Shown here: positions 35,677 to 44,655 of the stretch, in pieces
Position numbering within the stretch: position 1 is the first letter of the stretch
How the letters are laid out: each line of letters begins with the position of its first letter
Assembly (NCBI GenBank): GCA_964437335.1
Contig: CAYTGL010000002.1
Location: 85,290 to 149,289 of the forward strand
DNA length: 64,000 nucleotides
Source of the DNA: JAITWN01 sp964437335
GTDB lineage: Bacteria; Pseudomonadota; Gammaproteobacteria; SZUA-140
Reading direction: 5' to 3'
The notes under the pieces: model-generated
Told to the model about the DNA's origin: nothing
Database searches by the model: none
What the model saw: only the letters and a program-made list of their open reading frames with translations
Translations under genes and position numbers: made by a program

Positions 35677-36592
35677 TCTGCTCGAGTACGTGTTCCAGCG
35701 CGGCATCGCGCCGCACCCTCAAACCGAGCGCCGAAGCCGCCGCCGCCACCTGCTCCGGCGCCTGAACCAGCATCTCGCCCAGCCGTCCCGCACCGAGACC
35801 GAAGGCCTCTTCCAGCAGCACGCGACAGTGCTCGAGTACCGTGGAACCGTCCTCGACGCGAAATACCGCGGTCATCCAGTCCGCTGCATACAGTGTTCGC
35901 GCCAGCGGCGAAACCAATGCGTGCTCAGGCGTTTCCGCCTGCCCGGCTTCTGGCCCCTCACGGCGATAATGATGCGTGCCGAGCGCCAGCCCGAGATCAT
36001 CGGGCAGATCCCAGGCGTCCGCCAGCAGTGCGGCGACCGCGTCATGCGTCATCCCGAAGCGATCGAATTCCATCGCGAGCCGGGCGTCGGGGTCGAGGCG
36101 ACGCAGAACCGGCCAGCTTGCCGCCGCACCATGATCGAGATGCAGCATGACCAGCAGACCGAAGTCCTGCAGTATCCCCGCAGTAAAGCAGTCGTCGCGA
36201 TCGAGGCCGGCGCGCCGCCCCAGCAGGCGCGCGCAGACCGCGCGCAACAGCGCGTCTTCCCAGAATTCCCCGCTGTCGAAACCGGGCGGCGCCTCGCGAT
36301 GCATCGCGTCGCGCACCGTGAGGCACAATGCGAGATTGCGCACCGTCTTGTGACCGAGCACCGTGATCGCCCGGGCGATCGACGCGATCTCGTGCCCGGG
36401 ACCGAAGTACGGAGAATTCGCGATGCGCAACAACTCGGCGGTCAGGACAGAATCGCTGGCCGCCAGACGGGAAAGCTCGGCACTGCCGAGATCGTCGCGC
36501 GTGCAGGCGTGCATGATCTCGAGCGCGATCCGGGGCGGAGACGGCAGATCGCTCGGCTTCAGCTTATCGAGTGACAGGCGGGCAGGAGGCAT
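35651..36592 (-). CDS. HDOD domain protein, last gene of signalling operon
   Basis: 313 aa. The HDOD domain (residues about 15-215) contains PSPPRIALEIM, LTAELLRIANSPYFGPG and AGILQDFGLLVM, so the LHD dipeptide of other copies is replaced by LQD. This argues against any residual HD hydrolase chemistry. A helical C-terminal extension follows. It is downstream of the response regulator by 21 bp and belongs to the 35651-40360 operon. Confidence 0.85.
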   Translation of the reverse strand: MPPARLSLDKLKPSDLPSPPRIALEIMHACTRDDLGSAELSRLAASDSVLTAELLRIANSPYFGPGHEIASIARAITVLGHKTVRNLALCLTVRDAMHREAPPGFDSGEFWEDALLRAVCARLLGRRAGLDRDDCFTAGILQDFGLLVMLHLDHGAAASWPVLRRLDPDARLAMEFDRFGMTHDAVAALLADAWDLPDDLGLALGTHHYRREGPEAGQAETPEHALVSPLARTLYAADWMTAVFRVEDGSTVLEHCRVLLEEAFGLGAGRLGEMLVQAPEQVAAAASALGLRVRRDAALEHVLEQIRSALSVR

Positions 36593-36613
36593 AAGCGGTG
36601 GCGGTCAGCGGAC

Positions 36614-37045
36614 TCAGCCCGCCTTCTGGATACCGTCCTCTTTCGTCGCGCTTTCCGGCTTCGAGGCCTTGAGTGCACCGGAGGCGTGAAATTTTTCGAT
36701 GACATCATGGACCTTGCCGATCGCATACGGCTTCGCGATGAACGCGCCGGCGCCAAGCTCGATCGCTCTTTTGACATTGTCCATCGTGGTATGCGCGCTG
36801 ACCATGACGATGAAGATATCGGCGTGCGTCTGCTTGAGCCTTGGCATCAGATCGAAGCCATTGCACGCGGGCATCTCGATGTCCAGAAACACGATGCCGG
36901 GCTTGATGCCCTCCAGTGTCGATTTGGCGACGTCTTCATCGGTCAGTGAGCGAATATCGGTATAGCCGAGGTTTCTGAGGATGCTCGTCAGCAGGCTGCG
37001 TGCCGACATGTCATCGTCGATCACCGTGATCGCGGTCTGTTTCAT
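36614..37045 (-). CDS. CheY-like single-domain response regulator
   Basis: 143 aa receiver: acidic pair IDDDMSAR, phospho-acceptor Asp in FLDIEMPACNG, the conserved Ser in MVSAHTT and Lys in FIAKPYAIGKV. A 25-residue polar tail follows the receiver with no output domain. The ATG overlaps the kinase stop by 4 bp, so it is probably the partner of that kinase, receiving phosphate through its Hpt domain. Confidence 0.92.
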   Translation of the reverse strand: MKQTAITVIDDDMSARSLLTSILRNLGYTDIRSLTDEDVAKSTLEGIKPGIVFLDIEMPACNGFDLMPRLKQTHADIFIVMVSAHTTMDNVKRAIELGAGAFIAKPYAIGKVHDVIEKFHASGALKASKPESATKEDGIQKAG

Positions 37046-39150
37046 TTTTGTGCTCCTCCCCGGTCGTCTCCGGATCCAAATGCCAGAATGTCCCTGATCG
37101 ACTGCGCCACATTGGTACGAAGTTCCGCCGCTGCGTCGTAGCGCCCCGCCATGATCGCCGCTTCGAGCCGCCCGGCCAGCTCGCCGAGCGGCTGCCAGCC
37201 AAATCCGCCGGCCGCGCCCTTGAGACGGTGCGCCATCGCGCGAATCTGCTCGTGGTCAATGCCGGCGGCGTTCGCGTCCCAGTCGGGCAGCGCCTGCCGC
37301 AACGATTGCAGAAATCCTGCGCGGGCCTGCAGATAGTCGGGATCAGCGTCGAGCGATATCACGTGCGCCGCCGGGCGAACGGGGCCATCGTCGCTGAAAT
37401 AGTGGCCGAGCGTGGCGAGAAACCGCATGCGATCAAGCGGCTTGGTCAGAAAATCATTGCAGCCGGCCGCGACACAGCGCTCCCGCTCGCCTTCGAGGGC
37501 GCTCGCCGACAGCGCGATGACCGGCCGCGCAAAACCCGTCATGCGCAGCCATTCGACGGCCTCGAGACCGCCCATCTCCGGCATCTGCAAGTCGGTCATC
37601 ATCAGGTCGAAGTCACCGGCCAGCGCCTGCTCGACCGCCTCCCGGCCATTGTCGACCTCGACGATCTCAATCCCGGTATCACGCAGATAGAGCGCTATCA
37701 GACGGCGAATGTTCGGGTCGTCCTCGGCAAGCAGCATGCGGCCGCGCATGCCGGACTTCAGCGACGCGCCTTCCGGCGCGGCAGCGACAGGCTCGCCGCG
37801 CGCAGGCACCACATCCACCAGGTCACCGGCGTCGATCGTTCCGCAGTCGATGATCACCGTGAAGCGACTGCCCGCACCCGGGATGCTCTCGACCATGATC
37901 GACCCGCCGAGGCGTTCGGCGAGCTGCTTCGAGATATGCAGGCCGAGTCCGGTGCCGCCGTATTTTCGCGTCGTCGAGGCATCGGCCTGGGTAAAGGGCT
38001 TGAACAGGCGGCGCTGCTGTTCCTGCGACAGGCCGACGCCGGTGTCGATGACGCTGAATGCGAGGGTTTTTTCGCGCGGGTCACAGGAAACCTCGACCCT
38101 GACGCTGCCGGTCTCGGTGAACTTGACCGCGTTGCTGCACAGGTTCAGCAGGATCTGCGCGAGCCGGGTCGGATCGGTCCCGATCTCGCGCGGCAGCGGG
38201 AAGCGGTAATCGACACTGAACGCGAGCCCCTTCTGCCGCGCGTGCATATCGATCAATGAAGTCACCCGCGCAACAATGTCGAACAGCGAGGCGCGCACGA
38301 TCTCGAGCTGCAAGCGGTTCGAGTTGAGCTTGGACAGGTCAAGAATGTCGTTGATGATCTCGAGCAGGTGCCGGCCGGTGCTGAATATCGTCGCGACCGC
38401 CTCGCGGCGTTCCGCGTCCGGCAGCGACTCGTCATGCAGCATCTCGGCAAAACCGATGATCGACGTCAGCGGCGTCCGGATCTCGTGGCTCATGTTCGCG
38501 AGAAACCGGCTCTTGGCCTCATTCGCCGCCTCGGCATCGGCGCGCGCCTGATCGAGCGCACGGGTGCGCTCGTCGACGATGCGTTCGAGATCGCGGTTCT
38601 GCTGGTGGATATAGCGATAGAGTTCGTGGTTTTCGATTGCGTTCGCGGCATTCGAGAGGATCATCGACAGCACCTGCTGCAGCGCATCGCGCAGCTCGGC
38701 TACGCCTTTGTCCAGAAATCCGATGTACATCCCGCGGATCCGCGAGCGAGTCGCGATGACCTGCATGACGAGCGTATTCCGGTCATCCGCGGTGCGCACC
38801 AGCAACGGGCGGGACTGGGTCAGCGCCCAGGAAAAAGCGCCACGCTCGATCTGATGATCGATCTCGCGTTCGATCGCGCCGCGTTTATCCTCGGGAAAAC
38901 AGTCGTAGAGCTTGAAGTCATGGTCCTGTTCGTCGATGCGCAGAAAGGCGTACATCCGGTAGCCGAACAATTCTCTCAATCGCGGGCCGATTTCGCGCAG
39001 CACCGCGAACGGGTCACTGTTGTCGCGCAGCGAGGCGCCGGTATCGACCAGGCCGGCGCCGATCTCGAGTGCTTCGATGAACCAGCCGCGCAGGGTTTCG
39101 AGCTCGCGAACATGCGTCTCGATATCGGTCGTGCGCGCCGGATGAGCCAT
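37042..39150 (-). CDS. hybrid sensor histidine kinase with GAF-like, REC and Hpt domains
   Basis: 702 aa cytoplasmic protein without transmembrane segments. In order: a GAF-like sensory region (about 25-175), a coiled coil (about 180-210), HisKA with the phospho-His in ANMSHEIRTPLTS, a HATPase with NAVKFTETGS and YGGTGLGL, a receiver with Asp in MMTDLQMPEMG, and a C-terminal Hpt with AHRLKGAAGGFGW. The complete phosphorelay in one chain should feed the downstream CheY-like protein. The start MAHPARTTD overlaps the HDOD stop as TGATG; a longer frame is less likely. Confidence 0.92.
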   Translation of the reverse strand: MAHPARTTDIETHVRELETLRGWFIEALEIGAGLVDTGASLRDNSDPFAVLREIGPRLRELFGYRMYAFLRIDEQDHDFKLYDCFPEDKRGAIEREIDHQIERGAFSWALTQSRPLLVRTADDRNTLVMQVIATRSRIRGMYIGFLDKGVAELRDALQQVLSMILSNAANAIENHELYRYIHQQNRDLERIVDERTRALDQARADAEAANEAKSRFLANMSHEIRTPLTSIIGFAEMLHDESLPDAERREAVATIFSTGRHLLEIINDILDLSKLNSNRLQLEIVRASLFDIVARVTSLIDMHARQKGLAFSVDYRFPLPREIGTDPTRLAQILLNLCSNAVKFTETGSVRVEVSCDPREKTLAFSVIDTGVGLSQEQQRRLFKPFTQADASTTRKYGGTGLGLHISKQLAERLGGSIMVESIPGAGSRFTVIIDCGTIDAGDLVDVVPARGEPVAAAPEGASLKSGMRGRMLLAEDDPNIRRLIALYLRDTGIEIVEVDNGREAVEQALAGDFDLMMTDLQMPEMGGLEAVEWLRMTGFARPVIALSASALEGERERCVAAGCNDFLTKPLDRMRFLATLGHYFSDDGPVRPAAHVISLDADPDYLQARAGFLQSLRQALPDWDANAAGIDHEQIRAMAHRLKGAAGGFGWQPLGELAGRLEAAIMAGRYDAAAELRTNVAQSIRDILAFGSGDDRGGAQK

Positions 39151-40040
39151 CACCCGGCCTTGCCGAAGATCATGCCGACAGCATCCTCGAACTGGCTTTG
39201 CACTTGCGTGAGGATCCATGGCAATACCGTCACCGGGAGACGCAACTGATCCCAGGCGCGCGCATCGAGCGGCGGGACGAAGCGTTCGCCGCCGGCGCCC
39301 GATTCGAGCGTGTGCGCAATGATGTCTGCGACATGGACGATCGCGGCGCCGATGTGGCAGGCGCCGTCCGGCGGACAGGGCCGGTGATGCGAGCCGACCG
39401 CGATCGCAAGTGATTCGGGCAGGTTCCAGCGCCGCAACAAAGCGGCGCCGACATCGGTATGATCGAAGCCGAGCCGGCGGCGTTCGACCCTGTACAGCAA
39501 TTCGCCTTCCGCCGCGCTCTCGGCGACCAGCGCAGGAAAGCGGTCGGGCAGCTCGGTGGCCATCACCAGGCGTCCGACGTCATGCAGCAGGCCGGCAATG
39601 AAGTAGTGCTCGACGTTGACTTCGCGGCGACAGGTAGCGATGACGCGCGCGGCAACGCCGCAGGCGACGCTGTGACGCCAGAACGCATCGAGGCTCAGCG
39701 CATCGTCTCCGCTATCATCAAACAGATCGACGACCCCGGTCACGACCGCAAGATCACGCAACTGATGCGTGCCGATGATCGTAACCGCACGGGTGATCGT
39801 GTCGATCTTCGCCGGGAAACCGTAGAGCGCGCTGTTCGCAAGGCGCAGCAAGCGGGCGGTCAGCCCGGGGTCTTCACCGATGATTCGGGCGACGTCGCGG
39901 TTCGAACATAACGGGTCATTGACGACCGCGACGAGGCGCTCACAGACCGTCGGCAACGACAACAGCCTGCTGACGCCTGCAACCAGCGAGTGCGCGGTCA
40001 GGGAATCCTCTACGAACGCCTGTCTGTTCGGCGCGTTCAC
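39150..40040 (-). CDS. HDOD domain protein, second gene of signalling operon
   Basis: 296 aa. The HDOD domain covers about residues 22-235: LLSLPTVCERLVAVV, LTARLLRLANSALYGFP, FWRHSVACGVAARVIA and IAGLLHDVGRLVMA. It is closely similar in layout to the 27970 protein. The start overlaps the upstream small gene as ATGA, and the stop overlaps the kinase start. HDOD proteins act as scaffolds or inputs in two-component and c-di-GMP circuits. Confidence 0.88.
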   Translation of the reverse strand: MNAPNRQAFVEDSLTAHSLVAGVSRLLSLPTVCERLVAVVNDPLCSNRDVARIIGEDPGLTARLLRLANSALYGFPAKIDTITRAVTIIGTHQLRDLAVVTGVVDLFDDSGDDALSLDAFWRHSVACGVAARVIATCRREVNVEHYFIAGLLHDVGRLVMATELPDRFPALVAESAAEGELLYRVERRRLGFDHTDVGAALLRRWNLPESLAIAVGSHHRPCPPDGACHIGAAIVHVADIIAHTLESGAGGERFVPPLDARAWDQLRLPVTVLPWILTQVQSQFEDAVGMIFGKAG

Positions 40041-40360
40041 AGTGCTTTCCGCAGCCGGAACCGGAACAGCTCCGCGATGACGGGATGGGACATGTCGGCA
40101 TGGCGAAAGCGCGGCGCCAGGGATTCCCAGGCGGCCCGGTAGCGCTCGGCTTCGGCGTCCGCCGCGGGGTGATCATTCGCCACCGGTTCATTAACGGCGC
40201 CGTCGACACCGACCGAAAACACGCCCCAGGCCTTCAGCATGCGCAGGTGGTTCGGGGCGATGATCGTACCGGCCCCGAGTAATACGCGACCGTTCACATG
40301 GACGGCGTCGCGCGCGAGGACCATTCCGGGTTCGAGCTTGTCGATTGTGATTTCGAGCAT
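40037..40360 (-). CDS. small HD-GYP-associated-type protein, first gene of signalling operon
   Basis: 107 aa. The N-terminal half (LEPGMVLARDAVHVNGRVLL then GAGTIIAPNHLRMLKAWGV) resembles the domain often found before HD-GYP phosphodiesterase domains, but here no HD-GYP follows. The remainder is helical. An upstream in-frame ATG at 40372 is an alternative start. The stop overlaps the HDOD ATG by 4 bp, making this the lead gene of the operon. Confidence 0.75.
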   Translation of the reverse strand: MLEITIDKLEPGMVLARDAVHVNGRVLLGAGTIIAPNHLRMLKAWGVFSVGVDGAVNEPVANDHPAADAEAERYRAAWESLAPRFRHADMSHPVIAELFRFRLRKAL

Positions 40361-40579
40361 CGTCCAGTCCACCTGCCGGCAGGGAACAGCGGGACCGGGG
40401 GCAGTCCCGGCCGCCTGTGGATTCTATCGGCGTGCCCGTCAAAGACTTTAACAAGGTCAATGAGATACCGTGCCGCGCCGGGGCGTGGCCGCGGCCATTG
40501 CAATCGCCGCGGATTCCCCCCAGAATCGAAAACAGGAAACGGATTCGTTCCACCGCTCGCAAACGAGAAGGAGGGCGCG

Positions 40580-41047
40580 ATGAAGATATCCGAAGTCATG
40601 ACCACCGGCGTCATCAGCGCGCGTGAAGAAGATACCGTACGCAAGGTCATCGAATTGATGGTGATGCGCCACTGCGGATCGATCCCGATCGTCCGGGAGA
40701 CCGACCGGCTGGTCGGCATCATCACGGTCCGCGATCTCCTGCTGCCGCTCTACCCGAACCTCGGCGACTACGTCCACGATAACGTCCGCGCGCGCGACTT
40801 CGAGGAGATGGAGATCGGTTACGGCAAGATGCTCGACCTCCCGGCCGCGGACATCATGACCCCCGACCCGATGACCGTGTCGCCGCAAGACCCGGTCCTC
40901 AAGGCCGCCTCCTACATGGGCCTCAAGAACCTCCGCCGCATCCCGGTCATCGACGAAGGCCGCCTCGTCGGCATGGTCAGCATCGGCGACATCAACCGCG
41001 GCCTGTTCCTGCGGCGGGGGTCGGACCGGCACATGCCATTGAGATGA
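40580..41047 (+). CDS. CBS-domain pair protein
   Basis: 155 aa stand-alone Bateman module: CBS1 (about 1-60, MKISEVMTTGVISAREEDTV and GIITVRDLL) and CBS2 (about 88-145, ADIMTPDPMTVSPQDPV and GMVSIGDINRGL). It probably binds adenosyl nucleotides. GAAGGAGG lies seven bases before the ATG, which decides the start; the open frame extends 94 codons upstream without support. Divergent from the HDOD/kinase operon. Confidence 0.88.
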   Translation: MKISEVMTTGVISAREEDTVRKVIELMVMRHCGSIPIVRETDRLVGIITVRDLLLPLYPNLGDYVHDNVRARDFEEMEIGYGKMLDLPAADIMTPDPMTVSPQDPVLKAASYMGLKNLRRIPVIDEGRLVGMVSIGDINRGLFLRRGSDRHMPLR

Positions 41048-41175
41048 ATTTCGCAGATCTGCTATTTGCGCGCGAGCGCGCGTTCCCCGAGCGGTAAAGC
41101 GCGTTGAGTCACCAGCGGCGACCTTCCCACGGGTTCCAAAGAAATTTTCAACAGCAGGCCGTTCAGTCGCTTCCG

Positions 41176-43596
41176 ATGCGGATCGTGGCCAGGAAGTTCC
41201 GCTGTTCTGCGCTGATCATTGCCTTGCTCGCTTCAAGCGGTGCAGCTTCTTCCGCGACGGATGCTGCCGCGGCAACGGAAACCCGGTCCGGTTACCGGGA
41301 ACCCGCCGCGGCGGTGACCGCGCTGCTCACCGCGCCTACCCCGCCTGAACCCTTGCTGCACGCCCGTTCAGGCCAGGTTGCGCTGCTCTTCCGGGAGCCC
41401 GTTATCAGCATCGCGCGTCTGGCCCGCCCGCACCTCGGCCTGGCCGGTTTTCGCTTCGACCCGGAATCGCAGACCTCGGGAGTCGCTCCGCTGATTTCGC
41501 GGATCGAGGTCGTGTCGTCCTCCGACCCGAAACGCGAGCCTTCCGTGTGGGTTCCCTCCGGGGACGCGGTGCTGGACTTCGTGCGTTTTTCCCCCGATGG
41601 CCGCACTCTCGCGGCCTTGTCCATTTCGGAAGGGCCGACGCGGCTGGTCGTATTCGATATCGCGAGCGGCCGGGAACAGGTGCTGAATACGCCGGTCAAC
41701 CCGGCCTGGGGCGATCCCTGTCGCTGGGTGGGCAATGACGAATTGCTGTGCCGGGTCAATCCGGAAGATCGCGGCGCCCCTCCCGTCGAGCACCCGGCGC
41801 CCGCGGTGGTGGAGCATCTCGGCGGACCGGCGCCGATGCGTACCGCGCAGAACCTGCTGGAAAGCGTCTACGAGGACGAACTATTCGAGTATTACTTCAA
41901 CGCTGAACTGGCCCGCATCGATCTTTCCGGCAAGCTGCGCCGCGTGCCGGGGCTGCATGGCCTGATCCAGAACCTGGAACCCTCGCCGGATGGCGCCTAC
42001 GCGGTGGTGACGCGCATCCAGCGCCCGTATTCGCGACTGGTGCGCGCGAACCGCTTCCCGAGCTCGATCGAGCTCTGGGACCTCAAGCGCGGCGAGCGTT
42101 TGTATGCTTCCAGACTCAGCGGCTTCGGCATCGAGGGCGACGAAGATGACGAAGCGGACCAGGACCCGCGCCGCTCCACCTGGATGCCCGGAACGTCGAA
42201 CACGCTGGGCTTCATCGATATAAGCCGCGACGCGGCCGGCAAGCGGGTGTACCGCTGGATGGCGATAACGGCGCCGTTCAAGGACACGCCGGTAGAGGTG
42301 GCCTCCAGCACCAAGCCGATCCAGCGTTTCGGCTGGAGCACCGCCGGCACTGCTTTTTTCAGCACACGTGGCGATTCATCTGAGGAAGTGAGCTACCAGG
42401 TGGTGCTGAAGGACGGCGTCAAACCGATCTGGAAAGGCGTTGCCGCGGACCGTTATGACAACCCGGGACGAGCGGTGCGGCTGGATGGCGCAGATGGCCC
42501 GGTGCTCGAAGCGGATGGCCGGATCTTCATCGCCGGCGACGGCTTGAGCGACCAAGGCCCGCGGCCTTTCCTCGACGTGTTCGACCTGAAGCAGCAGAAG
42601 GCGCAACGCGTATTCCAGGCCGACCCGGGCGTCTACGAAGCGGTGCTGGGCGTACTGGATGCGAAGCTGCCCACCTTCATCACCTCGCGCGAAACCGAAA
42701 CCGAATCGCCGAATCTCTATCTGCACCGGGGCGCCAGTCGAATCGCGCTGCACAAGGTGCCCGACCCGTTTCCGCAGCTGGCCGGGACGACCCGCCGCGT
42801 ACTGACCTATCACCGCGCCGACGGGGTAGCGCTCTCCGGCACGCTCTACCTGCCCGCGAACCGTCGCGAGGGCGAGCGGCTGCCGACGCTGATCTGGATC
42901 TATCCGACCGAGTTTTCGGATGCGGAACAGGCCGAGCAGATGGATCTGCGCTTTTTCCGCTTTCACAAGGTGAAAGGGCCCTCGCCACTCGCAGCCGTCA
43001 TCGCGGGCTATGCGGTGCTGCTGAATCCAACGGTGCCCATCATCCATGACGCCGGCGGCGCATCCAATGATTACATTCCGCAGCTCGTTGCCAGCGTCGA
43101 GGCGGCGGTCGATCACCTGGTCAAAATCGGCGTCAGCGATCCAAAGCGGTTCGCGGTGGCCGGGCGCAGCTATGGAGCATTTTCCTCGGCCAACCTGCTG
43201 ATCCATTCCGATCGATTTGCCACAGGCATCGCGATGAGCGGCGCCTACAACCGCACCTTGACCCCGTTCGGCTTCCAGCATGAGCATCGCTCGTTCTGGG
43301 AGGCCACCGACTACTACACCAGCATCTCGCCGTTCTTCCACGCCGACAAGCTCAAGAAGCCGATCCTGCTGGTGCACGGCGGCAGTGATGAGAATCCGGG
43401 CACGATACCCTTCGGGGCGCGACGCTTTTTCCATGCGCTGTTGGGCGCGGGCGGTTCCGCGCGCTACGTCGAACTGCCCTATGAGGGCCATCATTACTGG
43501 GCGCGGGAAAACGTCCTGTTTGCCTCCGCGGAGATGCTCGACTGGCTGGAGCGCTGGATCGGACCGGGGGTCAGCGCTGCTCCGCCAGCACCGTAA
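41176..43596 (+). CDS. S9 family (prolyl oligopeptidase-like / glutamyl endopeptidase-like) peptidase
   Basis: 806 aa exported serine peptidase. A signal peptide (RCSALIIALLASSGAASSA) is followed by a beta-propeller and a C-terminal alpha/beta-hydrolase domain. The catalytic Ser is in AGRSYGAFSSANLL, Asp in HGGSDENPG and His in EGHHYWARE. The order and the long acidic insert (GDEDDEADQD) resemble bacterial relatives of plant glutamyl endopeptidase. The open frame extends to a TTG at 41104, but the signal peptide supports ATG 41176. Confidence 0.9.
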   Translation: MRIVARKFRCSALIIALLASSGAASSATDAAAATETRSGYREPAAAVTALLTAPTPPEPLLHARSGQVALLFREPVISIARLARPHLGLAGFRFDPESQTSGVAPLISRIEVVSSSDPKREPSVWVPSGDAVLDFVRFSPDGRTLAALSISEGPTRLVVFDIASGREQVLNTPVNPAWGDPCRWVGNDELLCRVNPEDRGAPPVEHPAPAVVEHLGGPAPMRTAQNLLESVYEDELFEYYFNAELARIDLSGKLRRVPGLHGLIQNLEPSPDGAYAVVTRIQRPYSRLVRANRFPSSIELWDLKRGERLYASRLSGFGIEGDEDDEADQDPRRSTWMPGTSNTLGFIDISRDAAGKRVYRWMAITAPFKDTPVEVASSTKPIQRFGWSTAGTAFFSTRGDSSEEVSYQVVLKDGVKPIWKGVAADRYDNPGRAVRLDGADGPVLEADGRIFIAGDGLSDQGPRPFLDVFDLKQQKAQRVFQADPGVYEAVLGVLDAKLPTFITSRETETESPNLYLHRGASRIALHKVPDPFPQLAGTTRRVLTYHRADGVALSGTLYLPANRREGERLPTLIWIYPTEFSDAEQAEQMDLRFFRFHKVKGPSPLAAVIAGYAVLLNPTVPIIHDAGGASNDYIPQLVASVEAAVDHLVKIGVSDPKRFAVAGRSYGAFSSANLLIHSDRFATGIAMSGAYNRTLTPFGFQHEHRSFWEATDYYTSISPFFHADKLKKPILLVHGGSDENPGTIPFGARRFFHALLGAGGSARYVELPYEGHHYWARENVLFASAEMLDWLERWIGPGVSAAPPAP

Positions 43597-43714
43597 GAAT
43601 CGAATCCTGCATTTCGCGCTCGTCTTTGCGCCAGCAGCGTAGAAACCATATCAGCCACCGGTTACCGTGGATCATCGCCGATCGATCCATTCGAAACATT
43701 ACTTCCTTATTTTA

Positions 43715-43790
43715 TGGAGCTGGCGAGAGGAATCGAACCCCCGACCGGCTGATTACAAATCAGCTGCTCTACCGACTGAGCTACGCCAGC
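43715..43790 (-). tRNA. tRNA-Thr, anticodon TGT
   Basis: 76 nt including an encoded CCA (43715-43717). The acceptor stem pairs GCTGGCG with CGCCAGC, with a T discriminator. The D-arm GCTCAGTCGGTAGAGC, the anticodon arm CTGATTTGTAATCAG (anticodon TGT, reading ACA and related Thr codons) and the T-loop GGTTCGATTCC are canonical. It follows the birA-coaX-SPOR group, where Pseudomonas has a tRNA cluster before tuf. Here it stands alone. Confidence 0.97.
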
Positions 43791-43810
43791 GCTGTGGAAA
43801 GTGACCCGGC

Positions 43811-43816
43811 ATTATA
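43811..43816 (-). promoter_or_regulatory. -10 box of tRNA-Thr promoter
   Basis: TATAAT on the minus strand, followed by the GC-rich segment GCCGGGTC, typical of the discriminator of stringently controlled promoters. The start would be near 43804, about 14 bases before the mature 5' end. The -35 (near 43835) is weak. Confidence 0.6.
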
Positions 43817-43869
43817 CCCTGTCGCCGGGCTTGCTCCACACTGACGACGGAAGCATACCTAGCGCCCGC

Positions 43870-44655
43870 TCAGCGGCAATCGACATCGCGCCACTCGATG
43901 CGCGGATCCATGTCGACGAGGGACGTGATCAGGCGTGTCATCGGGCGCAGGTCTTCGGCCTTGAGCGCGAGCCGCAGTGAATATGCGATCTCGGTACGGG
44001 TGCGCTCCCGCACGACCGGGACATATCCCTGCGCGATGATCTCGCGGCGCCGGTCCTCGAGCGTCGTCTGGCGGCTGTAGATGCCGAGCGAGATCGCGTG
44101 CGTGCCGTCTTCGAGCGGCGTGATCGCGATATCCTGGAGCCCCTTGTCATCCATCTCCCGCCGGATGCGCCGCGCCTCGGCGGCCGTATAGCGCCCCTCG
44201 AGCAGCACCCAGAAACCGGCCGGCACCTGACGACCGGTCTCCTCGATCTCCGCGTGGATCCCGGCCTGCACGGCAGTCCGGCGCGCGTCCTCGGCGACTT
44301 CCATTGATTCATACGGACCGGCAACGATACAGCGTTCGAGGATACGCGCGGGTGATGCCGGCGCAGGCGGCGACGCAGGTCGCACGGGGGCGGGCGCCGG
44401 CAGTGGAGCCGGAGCCGGAGTCGGCACCGGCGCTGCCGCCGGCGGCGCCCCGGGCTCGGGCGGACGTTCGGTCAGTTGCGCGAGCGTCGTCTCCCGCTGC
44501 GCACGTTCAGAGAGCATCACCAGTTCCGCCACGCCGGGATCGGTCCGCGCAAAGACTTCCGCCGAGGCATCCATCTTCGAATAGGCGCCGAGCTGGAAAT
44601 GCCAGGTGAAAAACGCGATGTTGCCGAGCAGCAGCAACAGGAAAAAAAATCTCAT
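43870..44655 (-). CDS. SPOR domain protein
   Basis: 261 aa membrane-anchored protein with an N-terminal hydrophobic helix (MRFFFLLLLLGNIAFFTWHF), a Pro/Ala-rich periplasmic linker (about 65-105) and SPOR-like repeats toward the C-terminus (IVAGPYESMEVAEDARR, FWVLLEGRYTAAEARR, SLGIYSRQTTLEDRR). SPOR domains bind denuded septal glycan. The start overlaps coaX by 4 bp; this birA-coaX-SPOR order is widespread in gammaproteobacteria. Confidence 0.85.
   Translation of the reverse strand: MRFFFLLLLLGNIAFFTWHFQLGAYSKMDASAEVFARTDPGVAELVMLSERAQRETTLAQLTERPPEPGAPPAAAPVPTPAPAPLPAPAPVRPASPPAPASPARILERCIVAGPYESMEVAEDARRTAVQAGIHAEIEETGRQVPAGFWVLLEGRYTAAEARRIRREMDDKGLQDIAITPLEDGTHAISLGIYSRQTTLEDRRREIIAQGYVPVVRERTRTEIAYSLRLALKAEDLRPMTRLITSLVDMDPRIEWRDVDCR

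Noticed and set aside
41069..41088. GCGCGC stem after the CBS gene considered as a terminator
   Set aside because: The short alternating GC stretch can pair but has no T-tract and could arise by chance in this composition.
42376..43494. 372-codon frame antisense to the S9 peptidase
   Set aside because: It is fully nested in a gene with an intact Ser-Asp-His triad, has no ribosome-binding site of note, and its composition is typical of shadow frames.
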